A DNA stretch of 64,000 nucleotides. It comes from Acidobacteriaceae bacterium (GTDB lineage Bacteria > Acidobacteriota > Terriglobia > Terriglobales > Acidobacteriaceae). Positions 27,114-36,050 of this stretch are shown one piece after another. Location of the stretch: positions 24,028-88,027 of the forward strand of contig CAHJWI010000014.1 in assembly GCA_903642225.1 (NCBI GenBank), in the 5' to 3' direction. Positions within the stretch are counted from its first letter, which is position 1. Each line of letters opens with the position of its first letter. The translations under genes and the position numbers were made by a program. The notes beneath the pieces are model-generated. The model was not told the DNA's origin and ran no database searches. It saw only the letters and a list, made by a program, of their open reading frames with translations.

Positions 27114-29093
27114 ATGGATCGGCAACAGACACACGGCACAGGTGTGAATGCAGCGGCGGAACAGGCACACTTGGACCCCCTGCTGGCAAACATGGCCGGT
27201 GGCTCCGCCGAGTCTTTCCCCGATACGCGCGCCGACAGGCTGGACGTCCCACTTGCAGCGAAGACCGGGTTGCTCGGCGACTACTCGGCCGACAGCCGCA
27301 TGCTGCTGGTGTCGGCAATCGCCTGCGTCATCGGCAGCCTTTCCGCCGTCTTGGCGTGGATCCTCATTCGGCTTATCGGCTTGGCAACCAACCTCTTTTA
27401 CTTCCATCGCTGGAGCTTTCTTGAGGTGGAGCCTGGTGATCACCCCCACAGCTGGTTTGCGATTTTCGCACCCGCGGTGGGCGGCATCATGGTCGGTATC
27501 ATCGCGCGCTATCTCTCGCCTGCTATCCGCGGACACGGCATGCCTGAAGCTGTCGAAGCCGTCGTGTTTGGTGGAGCCAAGGTCAAGCCTCGAGTGGCCT
27601 TGCTTAAACCGATCGCTACAGCAATCTCCATCGGTTCCGGCGGACCCTTCGGCTCAGAAGGACCGGTGATTGCCACAGGCGGTGCTACGGGGTCTCTCAT
27701 CGCACAATTCCTGCCGGTGACTGAGGCAGAGCGCAGTGTCTTGATGGTGTGTGGTGCCGCCGCAGGTATGGCCGCTGCATTCAGTTGCCCGCTTTCTGCC
27801 GTGTTGCTGGCTGTAGAACTGCTGCTGTTTGAGTGGTGGCCACGGTCGCTTGTTCCTGTCGCCTTTGCCTGCGCCACGGCGGGTGCGTTGCGCCGGCTGC
27901 TTCTTGGTCCGGGACCGATCTTCCCCATGCCGTATACCACCATCGCCATGCGGCACCAGAGCATGCTCGGTGCACTCTTTCTCGGTCTTCTGTGTGCCTT
28001 TGTTGCCGTTGGTCTAAGCCAGGCAATCCACTGGGTTGAAACGCTGTACGAAAAGCTACCCATCCACTGGATGTGGTACCCCGCCATCGGCGGCATCTTC
28101 GTCGGTCTTGGTGGCCTCGTCTTTCCGCATGCATTGGGAACCGGGTCTGACGTGGTGCGCCAATTCGTGAACGATGATTTCACCTGGAAACTGATTGCGG
28201 GTGTTCTGGTCGTAAAGGTCCTCATATGGATCATTTCGCTCTCGTCCAACACCGCTGGCGGCATCCTTACACCGTTGCTGATGATTGGTGGCGCCCTTGG
28301 TGCCGCCTTCTCTCACCTGCTGCCGCAACTACCGCCCGGTGGGTGGGCCGTCGTCGGGATGACAGCCCTGCTTGCGTCGGCTATCGGCGCTCCACTTACC
28401 TCTGCCATGCTGGCGGTGGAGTTGACCCACAACGGCGGCCTGCTGTTACCGGTGTTGCTTGCCTGCACCACCGGCTACGCTGTTTCCGTGCTGCTGCAAC
28501 GGCGGTCGCTGCTTACCGCGGGCCTGGTTCGGCACGGTCGCCACCTGTCACGCGAGTACGGTGTTGATCCATTGGAAATTATGTCCGTCGAACAGGCGAT
28601 GCATACCTCCGTGTACGCTCTGCCTCCAGACGCAACGCGGAACGATGCGCTCACCTGGCTTGTGAAAATGAACGAGCGTGGATCAGATGCGTGGAGCCAC
28701 TGGCAGCGGATCTTCCCACTCCTGGATGACAAAGGCCGACTCATTGGCTTGTTAACGCGCCGGCAGATGATCCAAGCCGCTGAAGGCCTCGACGCTGGAG
28801 TTGATGCCGAACAACTTGCATTATCACTGCGTGACTATGGCGTTTCAAAGCCATTCACGCTTTCTGCGCGAACCACATTGCGCGGAGCCGCTGAACAAAT
28901 GGGCAACTCCGGACACACGGCCTTTCCCGTTGTGGACGAAGACGACAGGTTTGCCGGAATTCTGAACGTATCGGACTTGTTGCAGGCCCGTATGCACACT
29001 GCCGAGCGTGAGGGCAAGCGCACAAGAGTCCTGCAGGTACGCTGGCCATTCGGTCGAGCCGGTATCAAGGCGAAAGGCTCCGAACAAAGTTAG
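27114..29093 (+). CDS. ClC-family chloride transporter/channel with CBS domains
   Basis: The 659-residue membrane protein has the ClC core with filter motifs GHGMPEAVEA (140-149), GSEGP with gating glutamate E182, and GGILTPLLMIGGALGA. Two C-terminal CBS domains follow (starting MEIMSVEQAMHTS, and PFTLSARTTLRGAA). Relative to the E. coli exchanger, the selectivity-filter serine is histidine (H141). The internal proton glutamate (second E of IIEEM) is leucine (L236, AVELL). These changes suggest altered anion selectivity or loss of tight proton coupling, but function needs measurement. CBS domains usually sense adenine nucleotides. It diverges from purB. Confidence 0.92.
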   Translation: MDRQQTHGTGVNAAAEQAHLDPLLANMAGGSAESFPDTRADRLDVPLAAKTGLLGDYSADSRMLLVSAIACVIGSLSAVLAWILIRLIGLATNLFYFHRWSFLEVEPGDHPHSWFAIFAPAVGGIMVGIIARYLSPAIRGHGMPEAVEAVVFGGAKVKPRVALLKPIATAISIGSGGPFGSEGPVIATGGATGSLIAQFLPVTEAERSVLMVCGAAAGMAAAFSCPLSAVLLAVELLLFEWWPRSLVPVAFACATAGALRRLLLGPGPIFPMPYTTIAMRHQSMLGALFLGLLCAFVAVGLSQAIHWVETLYEKLPIHWMWYPAIGGIFVGLGGLVFPHALGTGSDVVRQFVNDDFTWKLIAGVLVVKVLIWIISLSSNTAGGILTPLLMIGGALGAAFSHLLPQLPPGGWAVVGMTALLASAIGAPLTSAMLAVELTHNGGLLLPVLLACTTGYAVSVLLQRRSLLTAGLVRHGRHLSREYGVDPLEIMSVEQAMHTSVYALPPDATRNDALTWLVKMNERGSDAWSHWQRIFPLLDDKGRLIGLLTRRQMIQAAEGLDAGVDAEQLALSLRDYGVSKPFTLSARTTLRGAAEQMGNSGHTAFPVVDEDDRFAGILNVSDLLQARMHTAEREGKRTRVLQVRWPFGRAGIKAKGSEQS

Positions 29094-29095
29094 AT

Positions 29096-29350
29096 CTAAT
29101 CAGCGACGCCGAACAGAGCAGCCATCTCTTTGTGCAGAAAACCCTGTCCTGGCCGGTACGGCTGAATCCACTTCCCATCCAGCACGAATTGTGGAATTGC
29201 CTTCTTGCCTACGTTTTCAAGAACCTGGTCGGCCGCGCCCGGCGTCTTTTCTATGTCAATTTCGTTGTACTCGATCCTGTGCTTGTCCAGGAAGCGCTTG
29301 GCCTCTCGGCAGTCACGGCACCAGTTGGCGGTATAAACGGTCAGACTCAT
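29096..29350 (-). CDS. Glutaredoxin-family protein
   Basis: An 84-residue thioredoxin-fold protein with the dithiol motif C11-x-x-C14 (NWCRDC) at the end of the first strand, the cis-proline strand IPQFVLDG and a short C-terminal helix. It resembles the NrdH/'glutaredoxin family' proteins used for thiol-disulfide exchange in the cytoplasm. It converges with the ClC gene and follows the SDR gene by 27 bp. Confidence 0.9.
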   Translation of the reverse strand: MSLTVYTANWCRDCREAKRFLDKHRIEYNEIDIEKTPGAADQVLENVGKKAIPQFVLDGKWIQPYRPGQGFLHKEMAALFGVAD

Positions 29351-29377
29351 ATCCTCAAGTCTACTGCGACACCGGCA

Positions 29378-30154
29378 TCACTGTTCGTGGTAACTCCGCA
29401 TCAAGCCACCATCAACGACATACGTTGAGCCGGTGATGTAGGCCGCGTCGTCACTGGCCAGAAATGTGGCGAGGTTTGCCACATCGTCAAGCGTGCCCAT
29501 ACGACCCAGCGGGATGTTCGCCAGCAACGCTCGCAGCTGTGGGCCGTCCGCCATCATTTTCGTATTGATGGGGGTGCTGATTGCACCCGGAGCGATGTTG
29601 TTGACCGTGATATTTTTCGGCCCAAGCTCCACGGCGAGATCGCGCATCAGCATACGCAGGCCTCCCTTGGCCGCGCAGTACGTGGAAAAGTGCGGAAACA
29701 CCATGTCCTCATGAACGGAGCTCATGTTGATGACGCGGCCCGGCATATTCGCCGCGAGCAGTCGTTTCACAAAGGCCTGGGTGGTGAAGTAGGGTCCCTT
29801 TAAATTCACATTGAGTACAAAGTCGTAATCCGCTTCCAGGACGTCGACGAACTCACCACCTTTTTCCACACCTGCATTGTTGACCAGGATGTCGGCTTTA
29901 CCGAAGGCGGCCCACGCCTGATCCACAAGCGAGCCCACTTCTGATGGCTTGCTCACGTCGGCTGCAACGATGATGGCCTTGCCACCCGCGGCTTCAATCT
30001 GCTGCTTAGCACTTGTCGCACCCGCATCGTTGCCAAAATAGTCGATGACAACCGACGCACCCTCTGCAGCGTACTTCAGTGCAATACCCTGGCCGATACC
30101 GGATGAAGCTCCGGTAATAATGGCAACTTTGCCCGTCAGCTTTCCATCACTCAT
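29378..30154 (-). CDS. Short-chain dehydrogenase (glucose 1-dehydrogenase-like)
   Basis: The 258-residue SDR has the cofactor motif TGASSGIGQG, NNAG (LVNNAGVEKGG), the catalytic serine in VINMSS, the YxxxK pair in YCAAKGG, and the late PGAISTPINTK segment. Sequence style fits bacterial glucose 1-dehydrogenases or 3-oxoacyl reductases; the substrate is not determinable. It lies 60 bp after tadA in the same direction. Confidence 0.9.
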   Translation of the reverse strand: MSDGKLTGKVAIITGASSGIGQGIALKYAAEGASVVIDYFGNDAGATSAKQQIEAAGGKAIIVAADVSKPSEVGSLVDQAWAAFGKADILVNNAGVEKGGEFVDVLEADYDFVLNVNLKGPYFTTQAFVKRLLAANMPGRVINMSSVHEDMVFPHFSTYCAAKGGLRMLMRDLAVELGPKNITVNNIAPGAISTPINTKMMADGPQLRALLANIPLGRMGTLDDVANLATFLASDDAAYITGSTYVVDGGLMRSYHEQ

Positions 30155-30213
30155 ACCGGTTTGTGATGCAACGCAGGCATGTCGCGTTTACAGCAGCATC
30201 GTGATAGTCGGGC

Positions 30214-30684
30214 CTACTCGCTAAGCTGCTTGCTGGCGATTCGACGCGCGCGGAAGAAGTCCTGCAGCATGCCACAGCACTCTTCCGCCATCAGACCTGA
30301 TTCGACCAGCACACGGTGATTGAGCTGAGGGTGTCGGATCACGTCCAGCACCGATCCACAGGCCCCGGCCTTGGGATCGACGGCCGCAAACACCAGCCGG
30401 GTGACACGTGCGTGCAGGATGGCGCCGGCACACATAGCGCACGGCTCCAACGTGACGAACAACCCGCATCCGGCAAGCCTGTAGTTTCCAAGCGCCGCGC
30501 CAGCCTGTCGCATTGCGACGATCTCCGCATGCGCCGTCGGATCGTGATCACGAATCACACGATTCTGGCCGCGACCAACGACCGCTCCGTTCAGCAGCAC
30601 AACTGCACCAACCGGCACTTCGCCACCAGCCGCGGCTCTCTGAGCTTCATCGATGGCGAGCTGCATTGCTTCCGGGTCGCTCAC
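30214..30684 (-). CDS. tadA: tRNA-specific adenosine deaminase
   Basis: TadA converts A34 of tRNA-Arg(ACG) to inosine at the wobble position. The 156-residue protein carries the cytidine-deaminase-fold zinc site: H52-A-E54 (catalytic glutamate) and PC82-AMC85. The N-terminal GEVPVGAVV motif and CGSVLDV strand also fit TadA. The start codon is GTG. It lies 24 bp after the agmatine deiminase gene. Confidence 0.95.
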   Translation of the reverse strand: MSDPEAMQLAIDEAQRAAAGGEVPVGAVVLLNGAVVGRGQNRVIRDHDPTAHAEIVAMRQAGAALGNYRLAGCGLFVTLEPCAMCAGAILHARVTRLVFAAVDPKAGACGSVLDVIRHPQLNHRVLVESGLMAEECCGMLQDFFRARRIASKQLSE

Positions 30685-30708
30685 AGCTCTAGTTTACTTC
30701 CGGTGTCT

Positions 30709-31779
30709 CTATGCTGGTTCCTGCTGCGTCATGCAGTGCAACGCACCCAGCCCCCAGATGAAGTCCCCGCAGTGAATGCCGATAACACGGCGGGAAGGGA
30801 ACTGATCTGCAATGGTATTCAGCGCAATCCTGTCGTTGGCGTCGTTAAAGGTTGGCACTAGGACAAGATCGTTCGCGATATAAAAGTTGGCATAGCTCGC
30901 AGGCAGCCGTTGGTTGTCGAAGACGACTGGCGAAGGCATCGGAAGCTCAACAACTTTCCACGGCTTCCCATTCAGCCGCGCCGCTCGAAGCCGATCCAGA
31001 TTTTCAGCCGATGGCAGGTGATTCTCGTCCGCTGTATTGTGCTCCACCGCCAGCAGGATGGTGTCTTCCGCCACAAATCGTGCAATGTCGTCGACGTGCC
31101 CGTGCGTATCGTCACCCGCGCAGCCACGGTTCAACCAAAGCACCTGGGCGATGCCGAGGTAATCACTAAATACCTGCTCCAGCTGCTGGCGATCTACACC
31201 GGAATTTCGCTGTTGCACCTCGCTCAGCAGGCACTCCTCCGTCGTCAACAGAGCTCCGCTGCCATTCACGTCGATTGATCCACCCTCAAGCACAACACGG
31301 TGTTGCTCCCCATCCACCGTCGCCTCCGGTTGAAACGATCTCATTGCCTGCAACTCTGCCACATGCTTTGGCAGCATGTCATCGTTATGCCAATTCGAAT
31401 ACTTGGCCCATGCGTTAAATTTCCAGTCTGTGATGGCGACGTCACCCTCAGCATTGCGCACAAAGATTGGCCCGGAATCCCGCAGCCAGATGCGGTCCGT
31501 GCGCCAGTGATGAAAGTGCAGCCGCGCTATGTTTGCGCCACTTCGTAACAGAATTCGCCGTGCGCGCTTCTCCGCATCTGCATCGTTCACCACGATGTTC
31601 ACGTCCTCAACCTGCGAAAGATTGCGAACGATCTCGGAGTACACCCACGGAATGGGTTGGAACTTGCCCGGCCAATCCTCCGCGTTGTGCGGCCATGCAA
31701 TCCACGTGGCGCTGTGTTGTTCCCACTCCGCAGGCATGCGGTACCCGAGGCTGCGCGGTGTCTGCTGCTCTGTGCTCAT
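30709..31779 (-). CDS. aguA: Agmatine deiminase
   Basis: AguA hydrolyses agmatine to N-carbamoylputrescine and ammonia. The 356-residue guanidino-group hydrolase shows LGYRMPAEWEQHSATWIAWP at the start, the substrate-site segment LEGGSIDVNG, the catalytic DDTHGHVDD histidine/aspartate motif and the nucleophilic cysteine near the end (GLGALHCMTQQ). It overlaps the N-carbamoylputrescine amidase gene by 4 bp, so both steps of the route from agmatine to putrescine are co-expressed. Confidence 0.96.
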   Translation of the reverse strand: MSTEQQTPRSLGYRMPAEWEQHSATWIAWPHNAEDWPGKFQPIPWVYSEIVRNLSQVEDVNIVVNDADAEKRARRILLRSGANIARLHFHHWRTDRIWLRDSGPIFVRNAEGDVAITDWKFNAWAKYSNWHNDDMLPKHVAELQAMRSFQPEATVDGEQHRVVLEGGSIDVNGSGALLTTEECLLSEVQQRNSGVDRQQLEQVFSDYLGIAQVLWLNRGCAGDDTHGHVDDIARFVAEDTILLAVEHNTADENHLPSAENLDRLRAARLNGKPWKVVELPMPSPVVFDNQRLPASYANFYIANDLVLVPTFNDANDRIALNTIADQFPSRRVIGIHCGDFIWGLGALHCMTQQEPA

Positions 31780-32690
31780 CCGACGAGAAACCTCTTACCC
31801 ACACCCTCGTACGCGTCGACCCGACGATCCCTTAAAAACGGCCAGTGCTGCCGCGTTGTTTCGACCAGCTTCGAATCCAGCTCCGCGTACAGGATCTCTT
31901 CCTTGTCATGCGATCCCTGTGCCACGATGCGGCCGAACGGATCCGCAATAAAGCTGCCGCCCCAGAACTCCAGCCCCGCGCCTTCCGGACCCTTCAGCAA
32001 TTCACCATTCAGCAGAACATCGCCTTCTTCATGCCCCACACGGTTTACCGCACACACCCACACACCGTTGCTGATGGCGTGCGCCCGCTGCGTAATCTGC
32101 CACGCGTCGTACTGCGCCTGTCCAAACTCGGCCTTCTCGCTAGGGTGCCAGCCGATCGCAGTCGGGAAGAACAACGTCTCCGCACCGCGCAACGTTGTGA
32201 TGCGTGCACCCTCGGGATACCACTGATCCCAGCACACCAACGTCCCTATGTTGCCGGCCGTGGATTGCAGCGCCTTGAAGCCCAGGTCTCCCGGCGTGAA
32301 GTAGAACTTCTCGTAGTAGAGCGGATCATCCGGAATATGCATCTTGCGATACACATCCGCGATGCTGCCGTCCTTCTCGAGCGTCACGGCGGTGTTGTGG
32401 TACAGCCCTGGTGCGCGCCGCTCGAACAACGACACGATCACGACGACCTTGAGCTCCCGCGCGACCGCTGAAAGACGGTTCGTAGTCGGTCCGGGGATAG
32501 ATTCCGCAAGTCCAAACAGCGCGTGGTCCTCACGCTGGCAAAAGTACTGCGCGCGAAACAGTTCTGGCAGGCAGATCAGGGTTGCGCCGGCTCGTGCAGC
32601 CTCGGCGACACGTTCGCATGCCTTCTCAAGATTCCTGTCGATATCCGGCTCGCAGCTCATTTGTATGAGAGCGACGCGTGTGTTGCTCAT
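31776..32690 (-). CDS. aguB: N-carbamoylputrescine amidase
   Basis: AguB releases putrescine, CO2 and ammonia from N-carbamoylputrescine. The 304-residue nitrilase-superfamily enzyme has the Glu-Lys-Cys triad in ICLPELFRAQ, YRKMHIPDDP and LVCWDQWYPEG, plus a conserved HPSEKAEFGQAQ segment. It precedes and overlaps aguA (4 bp). Arginine decarboxylase, which would supply agmatine, is not in the window. Confidence 0.96.
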   Translation of the reverse strand: MSNTRVALIQMSCEPDIDRNLEKACERVAEAARAGATLICLPELFRAQYFCQREDHALFGLAESIPGPTTNRLSAVARELKVVVIVSLFERRAPGLYHNTAVTLEKDGSIADVYRKMHIPDDPLYYEKFYFTPGDLGFKALQSTAGNIGTLVCWDQWYPEGARITTLRGAETLFFPTAIGWHPSEKAEFGQAQYDAWQITQRAHAISNGVWVCAVNRVGHEEGDVLLNGELLKGPEGAGLEFWGGSFIADPFGRIVAQGSHDKEEILYAELDSKLVETTRQHWPFLRDRRVDAYEGVGKRFLVG

Positions 32691-32729
32691 GCCCTACTCC
32701 TCTTGATGCGCTAGTGTCTCTGCAAAGCG

Positions 32730-33776
32730 TTACTGCATGATGTCTCGGATGTCCGCCGCAAGCTGATCGACGCGTTCAAAGTCGCTGTCCCAAGCAAACA
32801 TGAACCGCGCACCGCCGCCAATAAAGGTGTAAAAGCGCCAGCCCCGTTCCCGCAGAGCTGCCAAGTTCTGCTCCGACGTCAACAGGAAGACGGCGTTCGC
32901 TTCCACCGGAAACATCAGCGTTGCTCCGGTGACACCGTTCACTGCGTCCCGCAGTCGCCGCGCGCAGGCGTTTGCATGGCGTGCATTGCGCTCCCACGCT
33001 CCTGTCTGCAGCAGGCCCACCCATGGCGAACTAAGAAATCGCATTTTCGAGGCAAGCTGACCGGCCTGCTTGCACCGGTAGTCGAAGTCCAGCGCCAGCT
33101 TGCGATCGAAGAACACGACCGTCTCGCCGATAGCCATACCATTCTTCGTTCCACCACAGCACAGCACGTCCACGCCGCTCTTCCATGTTATTTCTGCCGG
33201 CATGCAGCCCAGCGATGCCACCGCATTAAAGAACCGTGCGCCATCCATGTGCAGGTGCAGCCCATGCTGTCGAGTTGTTTCTGCAAGTGTCGCCACCTCC
33301 GCCGGCGTGTATACCCGTCCTGTTTCAGTGGACTGCGTAATGGTCGCAACCTTGGGTCGCGGGAAATGAATGTCCGTGCGACTGGTTGCAAGCGCGCGAA
33401 TGGCATCGGCCGTGAGCTTGCCATCGACGGAAGGTGCGGTCAGCAACTTCGACCCGTTTGAGAAGAACTCCGGTGCGCCGCACTCATCGGTTTCCACATG
33501 CGCTGACTGCGTGCAGATGACGGAATGGTAGCTCTGGCAAAGCGACGCAAGCGCCAGTGAATTTGCGGCCGTGCCGTTAAAGACGAAGAAAACATCGCAG
33601 TCCATCTCGAACAACTCACGAAATGCATCGGCCGCCTTTGCCGTCCAGGGGTCTTCGCCATACGCCGTTGCGTGGCCGGAGTTTGCCTCGACCATGGCCG
33701 CCAGCGCCTCTGGACAAATGCCCGCATAGTTGTCGCTGGCAAACTGCTGCTCGTTGCTGGTGGAACAATGCGACAT
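32730..33776 (-). CDS. Low-specificity L-threonine aldolase
   Basis: A 348-residue PLP enzyme of the beta-eliminating lyase group that splits threonine to glycine and acetaldehyde. It starts with the typical FASDNYAGICPEALAAM, has the cofactor segment FNGTAANSLALA and the histidine-stacking region HVETDECGAPE. The HMDGARFFNAVA aspartate and the Schiff-base lysine in LCCGGTKNG are also present. The start was chosen for its GGAAGAGAG ribosome site; a longer in-frame start is possible. It leads the row towards aguB, 39 bp away. Confidence 0.92.
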   Translation of the reverse strand: MSHCSTSNEQQFASDNYAGICPEALAAMVEANSGHATAYGEDPWTAKAADAFRELFEMDCDVFFVFNGTAANSLALASLCQSYHSVICTQSAHVETDECGAPEFFSNGSKLLTAPSVDGKLTADAIRALATSRTDIHFPRPKVATITQSTETGRVYTPAEVATLAETTRQHGLHLHMDGARFFNAVASLGCMPAEITWKSGVDVLCCGGTKNGMAIGETVVFFDRKLALDFDYRCKQAGQLASKMRFLSSPWVGLLQTGAWERNARHANACARRLRDAVNGVTGATLMFPVEANAVFLLTSEQNLAALRERGWRFYTFIGGGARFMFAWDSDFERVDQLAADIRDIMQ

Positions 33777-34067
33777 GTGCTCTCTTCCTGAAGTTCCGGC
33801 GCCCGCGGCCGCGTAGCACACGAAAGGCGCTGACGGTCGCCAGCGCCTCGCGGGCTCACTTACAGTTTACTTCTCTTTACCCGGACGTCAGGCATCCGAC
33901 CGTGGCGCAGAACCGCTTTTCGCCTGCGATTACGCTCCTCAGGCCAAAACTCTTCTGCTATTTTTATTGCAGCGGACCGCGCCGTTCGCTGACTACCCGT
34001 TCCCAAACAGATCATCTAAACCCGGTATCTCGGCTTCGCCGGGTCGTATCCGAAAAGAGGAGTTCGA

Positions 34068-35498
34068 ATGTCAGGCATGTACCGCGATTTTCTTGAGATG
34101 TCCTATGAAGAGCTGGAAGAGAAAAACCTCGCACTGAAGGACGAGCGCAAGGCACGCACGGACATTGGCAAGCTGCAGGAAGCGCGCCTCAAGGACCTGA
34201 CCGACACCAAGGGCATCAAGGCCGTCACCGTCTTGTTCAGCGACCTGGAAGGCCGCCTGCACATGCTCGACTACGACCGCAAATTCCTCGTCGGCAGCTA
34301 CGACAACCTCACTTTTGACGGCTCCTCGATCCGCGGCTTCACCGCACAAAAAGAATCGGACCTGCGTCTTGGTGTTGACTGGAGCGCGTTCTATTGGACA
34401 CCCGCCGATGTCTTCGGCCCTGGCAAGGTCATCGTCTTCGGCGAAGTCATTGACAAGAACGGTAGCCCCTACGCCGCAGACCTCCGCGGCATCTTGAAGC
34501 AATATGCCGGTGAGCAGTTCAAGAGCAACGGCTATACCCTGAACGCCGCGAACGAAATCGAAGGCTTCCTTTTTGACGGCGTCGACGCCGAGCAAAGCTT
34601 CATCAAAACCGGTAGCTTTGAGTACGTCAACGGCGGCGGCTACTATCACTCATTGCCTGGTGATCCCCTCCGCGAGTTTATCGACACCTCCGCTGAAATC
34701 CAGCGCGCCATGGGTTTTGAGAACGAAAAAGATCACCCGGAGGTCGCTCCCTCGCAATTCGAAATTAATTACACCTACGGCGAAGTGGTCGCGGCCGCCG
34801 ACCAGATCCAGCTCTACAAGCTCATCTGTCGCCAGGTCGCCACGCAAATGGGCATGACCGCCACCTTCCTGCCCAAGCCGGTCACCGGCGTCAACGGCAG
34901 CGGCATGCATACCAACGTGTCCATTACGAAGGACAAGAAGAACTTGATGTTCGACGCTGCCGGCGAAGAGAAAATGTCGAAGTTCGGCTGGGACTTCATC
35001 GACCGTATCCTGACGCATGGCAACGACCTCTGCCTGCTTTTCAACGCTAGCGTCAACGCCTATCGCCGCCTCGATCCCCACTTTGAGGCACCGAACCAGA
35101 TCAAGGCGTCCGCCACGGATCGCGGATCCATGGTGCGCATCCCGCTCGGAAACGAGAAGTCGGCCCGCGTCGAAGTCCGCTCCGTCGGGCCGGACGCCAA
35201 CCCCTACGCCGTGCTGTATTCCGTCTTCAAGACCGGCCTCGACGGCGAGACATCGACCATCGAGAACCTGCGCCAGGCCGACCGCTACCTTCCGGACAAC
35301 ATCTACACGGCGATCGAAGACTTTCGCAAAGCAGACTGGACGTCAAAGCTGCTCGGCGAAGACGTAAAAACACGCTACGCGGATTTGAAGCAGGCCTCCG
35401 CAGACCGGTGCGCAAAGCTCCTCGGTACCATTGTAAAAACTCCAGAGATCCAGTACCACCACGATGTCTACAACCAACTATTGTGGGGACAGTTCTAG
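34068..35498 (+). CDS. glnA: Glutamine synthetase, type I-like, without adenylylation site
   Basis: The enzyme makes glutamine from glutamate, ammonia and ATP. The 476-residue protein has the catalytic motifs FDGSSIRGF, NEIEGFLFDG, HPEVAPSQFEIN, GSGMHTNVSI and ANPYAVLYSVFKTGLDG. The region that holds the regulatory tyrosine in E. coli-type enzymes (NLYDLP) instead reads DRYLPDNIYTAIEDF, so control by adenylylation is unlikely. An N-terminal charged helix (about 45 residues) precedes the core. A strong AGGAG ribosome site precedes the ATG, and a small hairpin (34021-34043) lies in the leader. It ends in a strong hairpin. Confidence 0.94.
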   Translation: MSGMYRDFLEMSYEELEEKNLALKDERKARTDIGKLQEARLKDLTDTKGIKAVTVLFSDLEGRLHMLDYDRKFLVGSYDNLTFDGSSIRGFTAQKESDLRLGVDWSAFYWTPADVFGPGKVIVFGEVIDKNGSPYAADLRGILKQYAGEQFKSNGYTLNAANEIEGFLFDGVDAEQSFIKTGSFEYVNGGGYYHSLPGDPLREFIDTSAEIQRAMGFENEKDHPEVAPSQFEINYTYGEVVAAADQIQLYKLICRQVATQMGMTATFLPKPVTGVNGSGMHTNVSITKDKKNLMFDAAGEEKMSKFGWDFIDRILTHGNDLCLLFNASVNAYRRLDPHFEAPNQIKASATDRGSMVRIPLGNEKSARVEVRSVGPDANPYAVLYSVFKTGLDGETSTIENLRQADRYLPDNIYTAIEDFRKADWTSKLLGEDVKTRYADLKQASADRCAKLLGTIVKTPEIQYHHDVYNQLLWGQF

Positions 35499-36050
35499 GT
35501 TAGGGTTTCGGCAATACGGCAGGGAGCGCGGCATCTGCGTCCCTGCCGTATTGTCTGCACAGTTGTAGCAGGTGAGTAACGACTGTCGGCAATTGTGTCT
35601 CCGGTGGGAGTCTCTCCTCTGCTGCGCCCAACGGCTTTGTTGCAGCTTCCAGATGCGTTTCGTCGCATCCTCCCCGGTCGACGCTTCATAGGCGAAGAAG
35701 GTCTCGGACGGTGGTCTGGTCTCCAGCAGGTGATAGCCTTTGCAGCGGTTCTCCTCGCGTGCAGCTTCAGCCTGCTGTAAGCAACTCTCTCGCTTCCGCT
35801 CCGCTTCCCGCCCGCCTCGAAAAATAGCGAGCAATCCCGCTAACGTGCCTAACTGCGCCGATGTCTCGTCCGGATGAAACAGCGGCATGTTGAATGTCCT
35901 CTTCGGGAGGTGCGATGGCAGTTTACGCCCTTCCTTTGCATGATCTATCGTCTGCCGTCCGTTTCGGTGACACAGGACCCACGGAAGTAGAGTGGATATC
36001 TGCGCGTTCCTGAACTTCCGCTTTTCTTTCGCCCACGCTACACTGGAGTG
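35499..36050. other. Intergenic region between glnA and uvrB
   Basis: This 552-bp gap contains the glnA hairpin and the uvrB leader. A reverse-strand frame from an ATG at 35888 (GAGGA ribosome site) could encode about 136 residues beginning MPLFHPDETSAQLGT. It runs through the hairpin and into the end of glnA, and its C-terminal half looks non-coding, so I do not call it a gene. I found no LexA-type operator and no convincing promoter boxes for uvrB. Confidence 0.5.
35513..35552 (+). terminator. Strong hairpin after glnA
   Basis: Two perfectly complementary 13-base arms (aatacggcaggga and tccctgccgtatt) enclose a 14-base loop, 14 bases after the glnA stop. No long T-run follows, so it may be a terminator helped by Rho or an mRNA-stabilising structure. 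Confidence 0.75.

Noticed and set aside
35478..35888. Reverse-strand frame of about 136 residues between glnA and uvrB
   Set aside because: It has a plausible ribosome site, but it runs through the glnA hairpin and into glnA, and its second half looks non-coding.
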